Source: a virus
Length of the DNA stretch: 35,391 nucleotides
Strand: one strand, 5' to 3'
IMG/VR virus record: IMGVR_UViG_3300025292_000113
Span: 1 to 35,391 of that record
The position numbers were made by a program, and so were the translations under genes. Below the pieces are notes generated by a model. It saw only the letters and a program-made list of their open reading frames with translations. It ran no database searches and was not told the origin of the DNA. The first letter of the stretch is position 1. Every line of letters begins with the position of its first letter. Shown piece by piece: positions 7,481-15,481 of this stretch.

Positions 7481-9808
7481 TCAGGCTGGCACGTTATCGG
7501 CGGTGCGTGCAGTCTCGATGCCGTCAATACCGCTGGCCCCCTCCGCCGCGCGCGCGGGGAATGTCGGGCTGGTGTTCTCACGCACCGGCAGCGCTGCGCT
7601 CGCCTCCTCCTGCGCGTCGGGCACCACCAGCGCGGGCCCCTCCCCCTGGATGTACGGGTCCTTGATGTTCATGGCCGCCGTCTGCGCCGGCGTCGGGAAG
7701 TTCGGATCGTCGCCGCCCGGCATGGGCCGCTTGTAGCCAGCACCCTGCATGATGGCATCCGCGATGGGCGCGATCATGGGCATCTGCGCCACCTGCGCGC
7801 CACCCTGCATCGCCGCGAAGGCAGCCTGCACGCCCACCTGCACCGCATCCGCCATCAGCTTGCGGATCTCGGCTTCGGTTTTGCGCTCCTTCATGTCCAG
7901 CTCGCGCGCCTTGAGGTCGTTGCCGGCCTTGGCCAGCGCGTCGGCCACGGCCTTCTGGATGCGCTGCTCGACCTGCTCGGGCGACTCCTGCGCCGCCGCG
8001 TTACGCAGGGCCTCCACGAGGGCGCGCTTGAACGGCACGTCCATGAGGCTGGCCAGGAACGGCATGGCCGCGGCCTGGTACTGCGACGGTAGGCTCTTGA
8101 TCGACTCGGACAGCGCGTTGAGCTGCTGGCCGCGGTAGGTCGGCGAGCTCGGCACGTCTTGCAGGCCGACTTGCAGCATGGTGCGCTGCAGGTCGTTGGA
8201 GAGGTAGGGAACGCCGGTGAGCGGGTCCGCCTCTGGCTTGTTGAGCACCACAGTGCGGGCGGGCGTCACGTCGTCGCCCTCGATGACCACCGCGTGCGGG
8301 CTCGAACCGATGTCCTGCACGAGCATCGCCACCAGCATTTCGCCCACCTGGGTGCGCGCCCGCTTCTGGTTGCCCATCATGTGCGCGAGGGACTGGTTGG
8401 CCTGGTCTACCTGGGTCTGCTCCTGCACGCCGCTGTTCGCCGTGCCGCGCCGGCCGGAGAACGCACCCGCGGCCGCCGGGTTGATGCGCTCGATGGCGTT
8501 GCGTGCGTTCTGAAGCTGCTCGAGCTGCTGCGCATTCGCCTGGAAGTCGCGCTTCACCTCGAACTTCGCGCCAGGCTGCGCCATGTGGGCAGCGTTCAAC
8601 ACGATGTCCGCGTCGGGCCGATTGATCGTGCGGCGGAACACATCGTCCGGCATGTCCACCGCGCCCTTGGTGCGCTCAGTGCGATAGGAGCTCATGCCCC
8701 AGCGCAGCCGCGCGTTGCCGTTGTTCAGCGTGTCCTGCTGGTCGATCAGGTTGCGCACGTAGCCGAACGGCACGCCGGTGCCGTCCTCGCGGAACCCCCA
8801 GAACGGCACGTACGGGAAATAGCGGTGCGCGTAGGGGCTGGGGCCATCGAAGAGGACGTGCGGGCCCAGCCAGTAGCTGCGGCGGACCTTGGCTACCGTC
8901 GCGCGCACGAACTGCACGCGCCTGTTGGCCACAGCGAAGACGTGGGCCGGGTTGTTCTCGTCGAACTCCACCACGCGGCCGTCCGGGCTCTTGAGCACGA
9001 TGACATCGGACCACCGCCGGTACCAGAGCTCCGACGCGCACACCTCCCTGTTCATCGGGTTGAACCACCGATCCTCCAGCCGGGTCCACTCGCGCGCGAT
9101 GTCCCACGCCCGGTTCAGGCCCGTGCTGCCACCGCCGTATTGCGTCTCGTCGAACTCCGACCACCAGTTGATGCCCGCTCGGCCGTAGCGGCGGATCAGG
9201 TCCTTGTGGTCGGGGAAGACCCGGGCCAGGCGTGACGGGTGCATCCAGCGCTGACGGCGCAGCCACCGCGCGTCGCTCAGATCGTCCTTCGAGCTGGTCC
9301 AGTCCCAGTGGATCTCGTTGCGGTGAATCACGTTGCACTGGTACGGGTAGTCGAAGGGGTCGGAGTTGCGGCACACCTCCGCCCAACCGATGCCAACGGC
9401 AATCTGCGGATAGAAGGCCCCGCTACAAGCGTCATCGGCCTTGCTCTTGCGCTCGGCCTCGTTGAGCTTGAAGCTGATCGCGTCGGCCACGTCCTGGCCG
9501 CCGGGCTGCCCGTTGGACGTAATGCGCCAGTCGGTTCGGGTGGCCTCCTCGTAGCCGCGGATGCCCTCCAGCGATGCGCCGATCAGGTTCTCCATGGTGG
9601 TCGGGATGCCCTGCGCCTTCATCGCGCGGATGAGCTCAGTGTCGAGCTGGTTGCCGTCGGCGTAGTCCATTTCCCGGTCGGCCGTGCGGCGCCAGGTACG
9701 CGGCTGGTTGTCGATCTCGTCGAGGATGTCGCGGTACTCGGCGAGGGAGAGCGGCACGTCGCCGTCCGGGGTGTCGACGGGGTCGAGGTCGTTGGTCTGG
9801 TTGGTCAT
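7481..9808 (-). CDS. Portal protein (P22-like)
   Basis: The product has 775 residues from ATG 9808 (MTNQTNDLDPVDTPDGDVPL), with AAGGACC upstream. Typical P22-like portal features are visible. There is an N-terminal helical wing (DEIDNQPRTWRRTADREMDY, 'YADGNQLD'). The clip/stem region has the string 'YVPFWGFREDGTGVPFGYVR' and 'LIDQQDTLNNGNARLRW'. A long C-terminal helical barrel (QVEQRIQKAVADALAKAGND) ends in a flexible Pro/Ala tail. It forms the dodecameric DNA-entry ring at one capsid vertex and docks terminase. The gene starts 12 bp after the large terminase. The reading frame is open far upstream, through the terminase gene, but only the part from 9808 is credible. Confidence 0.88.
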   Translation of the reverse strand: MTNQTNDLDPVDTPDGDVPLSLAEYRDILDEIDNQPRTWRRTADREMDYADGNQLDTELIRAMKAQGIPTTMENLIGASLEGIRGYEEATRTDWRITSNGQPGGQDVADAISFKLNEAERKSKADDACSGAFYPQIAVGIGWAEVCRNSDPFDYPYQCNVIHRNEIHWDWTSSKDDLSDARWLRRQRWMHPSRLARVFPDHKDLIRRYGRAGINWWSEFDETQYGGGSTGLNRAWDIAREWTRLEDRWFNPMNREVCASELWYRRWSDVIVLKSPDGRVVEFDENNPAHVFAVANRRVQFVRATVAKVRRSYWLGPHVLFDGPSPYAHRYFPYVPFWGFREDGTGVPFGYVRNLIDQQDTLNNGNARLRWGMSSYRTERTKGAVDMPDDVFRRTINRPDADIVLNAAHMAQPGAKFEVKRDFQANAQQLEQLQNARNAIERINPAAAGAFSGRRGTANSGVQEQTQVDQANQSLAHMMGNQKRARTQVGEMLVAMLVQDIGSSPHAVVIEGDDVTPARTVVLNKPEADPLTGVPYLSNDLQRTMLQVGLQDVPSSPTYRGQQLNALSESIKSLPSQYQAAAMPFLASLMDVPFKRALVEALRNAAAQESPEQVEQRIQKAVADALAKAGNDLKARELDMKERKTEAEIRKLMADAVQVGVQAAFAAMQGGAQVAQMPMIAPIADAIMQGAGYKRPMPGGDDPNFPTPAQTAAMNIKDPYIQGEGPALVVPDAQEEASAALPVRENTSPTFPARAAEGASGIDGIETARTADNVPA

Positions 9809-9819
9809 GGTGGTGGTCC

Positions 9820-11502
9820 TTACACGCAGACAGGCTCGGGGGCCTCCACGTAGCTTCCGTTCTGGGTGAGGCTGCTCAGCAGGTCCAGCTCCTTGGCCTG
9901 GGCCCACTGGCGCAGGGCATCGGCGCCCTCGGTGCATCCATTGCTCTTGTCGGGCTGGTCGAGGAAGCGGTTCTCCGACTGGCTGTACTTCTTCCGGTAG
10001 CCCTGGATGCGCTGCATCCCCTCCTTCGTGCCGTCCAGGTCGAAGAAGGCGCTCTTCATGTGCTTGCGCACGGTGTAGATGCCGGTCATCAGCTCGGTGA
10101 CGCGCGGGACGATGAAGAAGGCCTGACCGGGCAGCAGGAGCTGCAGCTGCTCGCGGGTACTGCGGTTGTAGTCGCCGAGCCGCTTGTGGTCGGCGTCGTG
10201 CGGCAGGAAATGCCCGCCGTACAGGAAGCCGCGGTCTTGAAGGTGCCGCGCGTAATGGCGCAGGTCTTCCTCGTGCTCTTCGTAGTAGCCGATGAAGCGG
10301 TCCTCGCCGCGCAGCACCTGCATGAACCAGATGGCCGTGCCGTCGCTGTTGCCGATGTCCCAGAACGTGTAGACCGGCAGGTCGAGTACTGGCACCTGGC
10401 AGATGCCGCCGCGCTTGCGCAGCAGCACCAGGTCCTTGGCGTAGTAGTGGCCGGCCGTGGACTGTTGGAAGGCCTCTTCGGGCGTCGAGGGGTACTCCTG
10501 CCACATCTTCTCCTCCTTGCCGGAGAAGTCGTTTCGCAGCTTTTCCACGTACCAGGCGCGCTGCCCAAGGTCGATCTTGCACCCGCACGTCTGCTCGATC
10601 TCGTTGAAGTAGTCGTGCTGCTCGTTGCTGATCGGGACGCCGGCCGGGTCCATCGAATACGCCGGGTCTTGCCACCAGGCGTAGAAGTGGAAGCGGTACT
10701 GGCTGGCGGTGAGCTTGGCCGCGGACGCGACCAGCGCCTGGGCGCGCTGGCACATGTCGTAGAACTCGCCTTCGGTGCCCTCGGCCGTGCTCTCGATCAC
10801 CAGGATGCCGGACAGCGGCACCGCCTGTATCGAGCCGGTGACCACTTCGTTCGCCTTCGCCGGGAATTTGGCGCAGATCTTCCCGAACTCGGAAACGTGC
10901 AGGCGGTGAATGGTGCCGCCGCGCACGCTGGTCGCCACGCGGATGCTGCTGTTGTTGTGGCCGAACAGCAGCTCCTTGGTGCTGGCGCGCGCCAACGGGA
11001 AGCGCTCGCGCAGCTCCTCGGGCAGGTGGTCGTATGCGAAGACAACCTTGTCGCGGAAGATGGCCTCGGCCGTCTCGCGGTCCTGGGCGATCATGCCGCA
11101 CCGCTGGTTGCCGTTGAACAGCGCGTGGTCGAGCCAGAGGATGGCGATCAGCGTGGTGAATCCGAGCTGCCGCGCCTTCAGGATGATGTTGCGGTGCCAG
11201 AGCCTGCGAATGAAGCGCTTCTGCGCGCGGTTCGGGATGAAGGGCTGCACGAGGTCGTCGTCGCCTTCGTTCTTCCCCTTCACGATGATCTGGTACAGGC
11301 ACCCGCTGAACAGGCGCCATTCCGGGTCCTGAAGGCACCGCTCGAGCTCCGCCTCGTCCTGCGGCACGTGCGTGGGCGGGATGACCTTGATGCGCTTCAG
11401 GTCGCGCGGCTTGTCGGGCCAGAGCTGGCTGTCGATGGCCGCGCCGCCATGCAGCTCGGGCAGCCAGGCGTCGCGCTCTTCGTCCAGCACCTTGGCGGCC
11501 AT
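9820..11502 (-). CDS. terL: Terminase large subunit
   Basis: The 560-residue protein is the ATPase-nuclease motor that packages DNA. The adenine-binding and Walker A-like region is NRAQKRFIRR ... ILKARQLGFTT (K109-T117). The Walker B-like acidic site is LHVSEFGK (E205 following the hydrophobic strand), and LVIESTAEG (234-242) is the coupling motif. The RNase H-like nuclease starts at FWDIGNSDGTAIWF (D382, D388) and continues at FLPHDADHKR (D436-D438). The length is normal for a two-domain large terminase. The ATG at 11502 lies 2 bp after the small-subunit stop (TGAGCATG), so the pair is coupled. It partners with the portal encoded next. Confidence 0.93.
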   Translation of the reverse strand: MAAKVLDEERDAWLPELHGGAAIDSQLWPDKPRDLKRIKVIPPTHVPQDEAELERCLQDPEWRLFSGCLYQIIVKGKNEGDDDLVQPFIPNRAQKRFIRRLWHRNIILKARQLGFTTLIAILWLDHALFNGNQRCGMIAQDRETAEAIFRDKVVFAYDHLPEELRERFPLARASTKELLFGHNNSSIRVATSVRGGTIHRLHVSEFGKICAKFPAKANEVVTGSIQAVPLSGILVIESTAEGTEGEFYDMCQRAQALVASAAKLTASQYRFHFYAWWQDPAYSMDPAGVPISNEQHDYFNEIEQTCGCKIDLGQRAWYVEKLRNDFSGKEEKMWQEYPSTPEEAFQQSTAGHYYAKDLVLLRKRGGICQVPVLDLPVYTFWDIGNSDGTAIWFMQVLRGEDRFIGYYEEHEEDLRHYARHLQDRGFLYGGHFLPHDADHKRLGDYNRSTREQLQLLLPGQAFFIVPRVTELMTGIYTVRKHMKSAFFDLDGTKEGMQRIQGYRKKYSQSENRFLDQPDKSNGCTEGADALRQWAQAKELDLLSSLTQNGSYVEAPEPVCV

Positions 11503-11504
11503 GC

Positions 11505-12467
11505 TCAGTCCTCGCCTTCCACGTCCTGACGGGGCTGCATGCCGTTCGAGTCGGGCGAACCGGTGGCGGGCGCCTCGGGATCGTCGGCCACAGGTTTGAA
11601 GCCGTTGGCATTCCCATTCGAGATCCGGCGCAGCAGCGAGGCCAGTGGGTCGGTCTTCTGCTGGTTGTCCTTCTCGTAGAGGCCCAGGTGCTTGAAGAGC
11701 TTCTCCGCGAAGGCGGCCTTGTCGTGCATCTGCACCTCGATGCCGTACTTCGTCATCTTGGCGCCGGCGTACAGGGCGCGCGCCGCGGGCGACAGTTGGC
11801 GCGTGTCGGTCAGCACCGTGCGCGGGTAGCCATCGCCACCACAGTCCGGGCAGGCCGGATGCGGTGGCTTGAGCGGATCGAACCCGATGCCGCCCTTCTC
11901 GTCGAAGTCGGCCAGGTTGCCAGCCTTCAGGGCGTGCTGCTCGCGGTCGTGGTTGAACTCGCCCACGGTGCGCTGGAACTTGAACCCTTCGCCCCAGCAG
12001 TGCCGGCAGCAGCCGACCTTGATCTGCACCAGTTCACGCGGGTCGGCGAACACGATGTTCCAAGCCTCCACCACCACGCGATCGGCCTCGATGTGCGTGC
12101 GCGTCTGCTGGGCCTTTCGAGCTTCAGCGATGGCAATCTGGATGTACGGTTTTGACAGGTTCTCCGATGCCATCTGCCGGGCGGTGTCCGGGCTGTAGCC
12201 GGCTCGGATGGCAGCCTGCGTGCCGTTCAGGTCCACGAGGTACTCGTCGACGAAGCGCTGCTGGAGGTCGGTCAGGCCGAGCTGTGCGGGTTCTGCGGCT
12301 GGTGCTGGTGTTGCTGCTCGGGCCGGTCGGGCTGGCTTCTTCGGCTTGGCCGGCGGTGCGGCCTTCTTGCGCGCAGGTGCGCCCGCGGCCTTCTTGGCGG
12401 CTGCGGGCTTGGGGGTGGTCTTCTTCGGTGCGGGTGCCTGCTTCTTGGCCGGCTTGCGTGTTGCCAT
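11505..12467 (-). CDS. terS: Terminase small subunit with histone H1-like N-terminal tail and two DnaJ-type zinc motifs
   Basis: The product has 320 residues. Residues 64-110 (LTDLQQRFVDEYLVDLNGTQ, AAIRAGYSPDTARQMASENL) are the helix-turn-helix of Terminase_2-type small subunits, which recognise the packaging site. Residues 1-60 are almost only Lys, Ala, Pro, Arg and Thr, like histone H1 or AlgP tails. Residues 154-161 (CRHCWGEG) and 206-213 (CPDCGGDG) are CXXCXGXG motifs, probably one zinc site. The protein is about twice the usual small-terminase length because of the tail and the zinc insert. The start codon has no ribosome binding site; a 7-bp inverted repeat directly abuts it. The gene heads the late head operon. 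Confidence 0.85.
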   Translation of the reverse strand: MATRKPAKKQAPAPKKTTPKPAAAKKAAGAPARKKAAPPAKPKKPARPARAATPAPAAEPAQLGLTDLQQRFVDEYLVDLNGTQAAIRAGYSPDTARQMASENLSKPYIQIAIAEARKAQQTRTHIEADRVVVEAWNIVFADPRELVQIKVGCCRHCWGEGFKFQRTVGEFNHDREQHALKAGNLADFDEKGGIGFDPLKPPHPACPDCGGDGYPRTVLTDTRQLSPAARALYAGAKMTKYGIEVQMHDKAAFAEKLFKHLGLYEKDNQQKTDPLASLLRRISNGNANGFKPVADDPEAPATGSPDSNGMQPRQDVEGED

Positions 12468-12489
12468 GCGCGCGAGTGTTCCCGCGCGC
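12468..12489 (-). repeat. Perfect 7-bp inverted repeat abutting the terS start codon
   Basis: GCGCGCG and CGCGCGC are separated by 8 bases and end exactly at the terS ATG. In RNA this would be a very stable hairpin in place of a ribosome binding site. It may regulate translation or be an operator. A role as a protein-binding site on DNA (for example at the packaging start) cannot be excluded. Confidence 0.45.
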
Positions 12490-12504
12490 CGCCGGTCGGT
12501 CGAA

Positions 12505-12516
12505 CCCTATAGGGGG
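12505..12516 (-). promoter_or_regulatory. CCCCCTRTAGGG element, copy 2 (upstream of terminase operon)
   Basis: The minus strand reads CCCCCTATAGGG followed by TTCG. The GGG end is 38 nt before the terS ATG, the same distance as copy 4 to its tRNA. It is the only promoter-like element I see before the late head operon. The rest of 12490-12657 holds no credible gene. Confidence 0.55.
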
Positions 12517-12657
12517 ATCAAAGGAGTCAACGGCTCCGCACGCGACTGTTCGTCTGGAACAGGTAACTGCCCAATTGGAGACATTGATGCTGGCGCAGCC
12601 AAGTCTGAAACCTGTCCGAAGAGCGATTCCTTGCCGGCCGCCCTTCGATCAGCTTCC

Positions 12658-13584
12658 TCAACTTGTGACTGTCTGATCGCCGTCGCTTGATAAAGTTGCC
12701 CCGTCAGCGGGCGGCGCGGGGTCAACAGCTTGTTGCTCTTCGGCCCCAACAGAGGCTCTTGCAGCGAGAAGTTCCGTAAGACTTTCATTCGCCTTCCTTT
12801 CAGATTCCGCGTCAGCCTGGGCGTGCAGCTCGACCATCTGGCCATACACGATGTCGAACTCAGCCAACACGTGATCGCCAATATCGAAATGCTGACCTAA
12901 TCCGCGCACCCCAAACATGTCCGTGTCCTCGCCAACCCCCGGCGCTACTTCAGCCCTCTTCTTCGCACTGTAGGTCAGCCATAAAGTCTTCGTGAAGCCC
13001 GCATTCTTTCCGTGCCTTGAAAACATCAGGTGCGAGTTGGCGTGATACCAACCGTTGCCGATGGCCGCGAAGCCAGCTGCGTCGTGGCACGAGACCGTCG
13101 CCCCGTCGGCCACATAGATGTGCGCGCCTGTCCGATCCACGCCTGCAATGATCGCCTCCACTCGCGGGAAGGCCTTCGTGATCATTTCCGTAGCGAGGCT
13201 CGACACCAGTTGCGAGGACATCTCAGTTTGCCGCGAGAGAAACGTCTCCAACGACAGGCCGAGTGGGCGCAGAAACTCACTTTCCGCGCGCTTTGCGCGC
13301 AGTTCACTGTGCACTTGCGAGTACATCGCGGCGATCTCGCTGATGCGGAGCCAGTCGGGCGGGGGGTCGACACTTAGCATCGCGTAGAGCTTGTCCCTCA
13401 TGACGCTCACAATTTCAGCTTGAATCGTCATCTCGCCAGCGACCATCAGGACCGCTGAACTGGTAAGGGCATAGCACTTCGAAACCGGCGGCTGAAACTG
13501 GACGTTTCCAGCGGTCAGCATGCGATCTGAAGCGCCGATCACTGATTGGCTCCCCTCACAGATAGCGGCTACGCAAACGGTCAT
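12658..13584 (-). CDS. Proteasome-like Ntn-hydrolase family protein
   Basis: The 308-residue protein begins MTVCVAAICEGSQSVIGASD. The first 50 residues follow the N-terminal pattern of proteasome beta/HslV-type Ntn hydrolases. There is a Thr at position 2 that would become residue 1 after Met removal, a beta strand, then GASDRMLTAG (D20, R21), K36 in VSKCYAL, and MVAGEMT corresponding to the conserved 'MAG' turn. In that family Thr1, Asp17 and Lys33 are catalytic, and the spacing here is within two residues. The middle half (PRVEAIIAGVDRTGAHIYVA) also looks like this fold. The C-terminal 60 residues are a charged, low-complexity tail. GCAGGAGTGGGG precedes the ATG. A peptidase or amidohydrolase activity is inferred; the substrate is unknown. 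Confidence 0.65.
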   Translation of the reverse strand: MTVCVAAICEGSQSVIGASDRMLTAGNVQFQPPVSKCYALTSSAVLMVAGEMTIQAEIVSVMRDKLYAMLSVDPPPDWLRISEIAAMYSQVHSELRAKRAESEFLRPLGLSLETFLSRQTEMSSQLVSSLATEMITKAFPRVEAIIAGVDRTGAHIYVADGATVSCHDAAGFAAIGNGWYHANSHLMFSRHGKNAGFTKTLWLTYSAKKRAEVAPGVGEDTDMFGVRGLGQHFDIGDHVLAEFDIVYGQMVELHAQADAESERKANESLTELLAARASVGAEEQQAVDPAPPADGATLSSDGDQTVTS

Positions 13585-13639
13585 GATTCCCCACTCCTGC
13601 AGTCAGGATATCGGAAAGCCCGGACGTAGACCATGGGGT

Positions 13640-13926
13640 GCGTCACTCAAAAGAAAGCCCGCCAGGGTGGTCCTGGCGGGCGAACGTGCGGCCGAGGCCG
13701 CGCGAGGAGACAACTGGCCGGCGAAAGCGCCGAGGTCCGGTCCATCCGGCTACGCACGCGATGTGCGCTGGACCGTGCGGTTCTCATCCCGCCCTGAATC
13801 CCCTGGGATGCGCAAGGGGTCATGTGGAGTGGTTTGCCCCCCACTCCAGCGCCAGGGCTGACGCCAAGTTCGGGGACCGTGCTCGGTGCAGGAATGTTCT
13901 CGCTGCCCGCCGACGCGGCGAATCCC
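13640..13926 (-). ncRNA. Candidate structured small RNA or attenuated leader upstream of the Ntn-hydrolase gene
   Basis: This is most of the 377-bp gap between the divergent Ntn and DUF72 genes. From the CCCCCTGTAGGG element (GGG at 13926-13924) the minus strand runs through several possible hairpins: CGCCG-CGT-CGGCG, TGGAGTGG with CCACTCCA, GGTCCA enclosing GCGCAC/GTGCGT and closing with TGGACC, and GCGGCC-TC-GGCCGC. It ends in a clear intrinsic terminator. Two ORFs of 65 and 67 codons cross it but look like chance Arg/Pro-rich frames. A transcript here would be about 280 nt. It would either be a stand-alone RNA or a leader whose terminator controls the Ntn gene. Confidence 0.4.
13646..13681 (-). 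terminator. Rho-independent terminator, minus strand
   Basis: A perfect 10-bp stem GCCCGCCAGG / CCTGGCGGGC with a 5-nt loop (ACCAC on the minus strand) is followed by TTTCTTTT. It lies 62 bp upstream of the Ntn-hydrolase start, so it stops minus-strand transcripts before that gene. On the plus strand no U-run follows the stem. Confidence 0.75.
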
Positions 13927-13935
13927 TACAGGGGG
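13924..13935 (-). promoter_or_regulatory. CCCCCTRTAGGG element, copy 3 (between DUF72 and Ntn genes)
   Basis: The minus strand reads CCCCCTGTAGGG followed by ATTCG. The element points toward the structured region and the Ntn gene, and lies 26 bp upstream of the divergent DUF72 start. A CCCATTATGGG palindrome sits between it and the DUF72 ATG. Confidence 0.5.
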
Positions 13936-13961
13936 GCGGCTGCTGGTGCCCATAATGGGAC

Positions 13962-15098
13962 ATGACTCTCGTGGGGCATGCTTCCTGGGCCGAGAAGACG
14001 CTGATCGACTGCGGCCGCTTCTACCCTCCGGACTGCAAGACGCCGGAGGCGCGCCTGCGCTACTACGCCAGCATCTTCCCGCTGGTCGAGGTGGACAGCA
14101 GCTACTACGCCATCCCCTCCCAGACGAACACGCACAACTGGGCGGCGCGCACTCCCGAGGGGTTTGTCTTCAATGTGAAGGCCTTCCGCTTCTTCACCGG
14201 GCACCAGACCGACGTGCAGGTGCTGCCACGCGGTGTGAAGGATCTCTTGCCTGGCCGGAAGCGGCTGCTCTACCGGGACACCGCCGACGAGGTGAAAGAC
14301 GCGCTTTGGGAGGCCTTTCACCAATCGCTCGAGCCGCTGCGCCTGAACGGCAAGCTGGGGCTAATCCACTTCCAGTTCCCGCCTTCGGTGGTGCCGAGCC
14401 CTCGGGTGGTCGCTCATCTTGAGTCAATCCGCCAGAAGCTGCCGCTGGACACCATCAGCATCGAGTTCCGACACAGCAGCTGGTGGGACGGCACGAAGCG
14501 GACCGTCGAGACCTTGGCCATGCTTCGCGCCCTGAGCGCGGTGCACACCGTGGTCGACGGGCCACGGGGCTTCGACAACAGCGTGCCGCCGGTCTGGGAG
14601 GTCACGAACCCAAACTACACGCTGGTGCGCCTGCATGGCCGGAACACCGAGACTTACAACGCGGCGGTGTCCTCGCCGGCGGAGAGGTTCTCCTACGAGT
14701 ACTCCGACGCCGAGCTCAAAGGCATCATCGCCGAGACGGTGCGACTGGCCTACAAAGCGCGGAACGCCCACATGATCTTCAACAACTGCGACGAGGACAA
14801 GGGCGTGCGCAACGGCATGACGGCACTGAAGATGCTGGTGCAGTACGGCGACGGCCGGATGCCGGACTTGAAAGATCCATTCCACCCGAACGGCGTGTTG
14901 GCGAGCGTGTCGGTCGAGGAGCTGTCGGCCGCCTCGAAGCAGTTACCCGAGCCTGCGAAAGGACTGCCGGAGATGATGGAGGCCGAGGTCGACGTGGGGC
15001 GTATCGGGCGCGTGCGCATCACGTTCCAGCTACGGGAAATGCGGCACCACAAGAGCAGCCACATGCACTGGTCGGCCGTCTTCGCTCAGCCGATCTGA
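13962..15098 (+). CDS. DUF72 (YecE-like) family protein
   Basis: The 378-residue protein begins MTLVGHASWAEKTLIDCGRF. The pattern FYPPDCKTPEARLRYYASIF, then VEVDSSYYAIPSQTNTHNWA, then TPEGFVFNVKAFRFFTGHQT is the N-terminal half of the DUF72/YecE TIM-barrel family, and HFQFPPSV, IEFRHSSWW and VRLHGRN match later blocks. The biochemical role of the family is not settled. The last 70 residues (after DGRMPDLKDPFHPNG) extend beyond the usual domain. The gene is on the plus strand between minus-strand operons, diverges from the Ntn gene and overlaps the NinX-like gene tail-to-tail by 13 bp. Its GC content is like the phage's. It could be cargo (moron) rather than a lytic gene. Confidence 0.85.
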   Translation: MTLVGHASWAEKTLIDCGRFYPPDCKTPEARLRYYASIFPLVEVDSSYYAIPSQTNTHNWAARTPEGFVFNVKAFRFFTGHQTDVQVLPRGVKDLLPGRKRLLYRDTADEVKDALWEAFHQSLEPLRLNGKLGLIHFQFPPSVVPSPRVVAHLESIRQKLPLDTISIEFRHSSWWDGTKRTVETLAMLRALSAVHTVVDGPRGFDNSVPPVWEVTNPNYTLVRLHGRNTETYNAAVSSPAERFSYEYSDAELKGIIAETVRLAYKARNAHMIFNNCDEDKGVRNGMTALKMLVQYGDGRMPDLKDPFHPNGVLASVSVEELSAASKQLPEPAKGLPEMMEAEVDVGRIGRVRITFQLREMRHHKSSHMHWSAVFAQPI

Positions 15099-15379
15099 AG
15101 TTCCAGGCCGAATCGGGCTGCGACGATGGCGCGCCCGACTGCAATTCGCGGCGTCGGGCCCTCGATCCATGGACCGCCGGGAACGCTGGAGTTGGCCTTG
15201 CCCACCACCACCGCGCACCACTGGTGCCCCTTGCCAGGCATGGGGGCGGACTGAATCGCGTAGCGTTCGACCAGCTGCTCGAAGTCCGGCCAGATGGTGG
15301 CGAAGGCCCGGGCGCCCAGCGCCTTGGCAACCCATGATTCCAGTTCTGGGCCGGCCAGTTCGGAGGTCTTGATGTTCAC
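15086..15379 (-). CDS. DUF2591 (NinX-like) phage protein
   Basis: The product has 97 residues from GTG 15379 (VNIKTSELAGPELESWVAKA). The start KTSEL.GP.L...VA and the C-terminal pattern GPTPRIAVGRAIVAARFG are the signature of DUF2591, the family of phage NinX proteins encoded in nin regions. Function is unknown. A longer frame reaches 15523 but would run through the tRNA gene, so the GTG start is preferred. It is the last gene of the minus-strand early operon and meets the DUF72 gene tail-to-tail. Confidence 0.75.
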   Translation of the reverse strand: MNIKTSELAGPELESWVAKALGARAFATIWPDFEQLVERYAIQSAPMPGKGHQWCAVVVGKANSSVPGGPWIEGPTPRIAVGRAIVAARFGLELQIG

Positions 15380-15404
15380 CGGGCCATTGTCGCCGGTGCG
15401 TTGC

Positions 15405-15481
15405 TGGTGCCGCCAGCATGGATTCGAACCCGCGACCTGTCCCTTACAGGGGGAATGCTCTGCCGACTGAGCTATGGCGGC
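15405..15481 (-). tRNA. tRNA-Thr(TGT)-like gene with aberrant anticodon loop and T stem
   Basis: The gene is 77 nt. The acceptor stem GCCGCCA/TGGCGGC pairs perfectly, the discriminator is A and CCA is encoded. The D arm GCTC...GAGC is normal. The anticodon arm is TTCCC-CCTGTAA-GGGAC, giving anticodon TGT (Thr). However, position 33 is C instead of the near-universal T, and pair 27-43 is mismatched. The T loop TTCGAAT is normal, but its stem (GCGGG against CCATG plus one extra C) has only two of five pairs. It is either a decayed tRNA or a specialised or decoy one. It lies 25 bp upstream of the NinX-like gene. Confidence 0.7.

Noticed and set aside
9809-11617. Upstream extension of the portal frame through the terminase gene
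   Set aside because: The terminase reading frame is clearly coding there; the extension is a high-GC shadow and the portal has its own start at 9808.
12507-12881. Minus-strand 124-codon frame between terS and the Ntn gene
   Set aside because: Overlaps the Ntn gene out of frame for most of its length and has no start signal in the free part.
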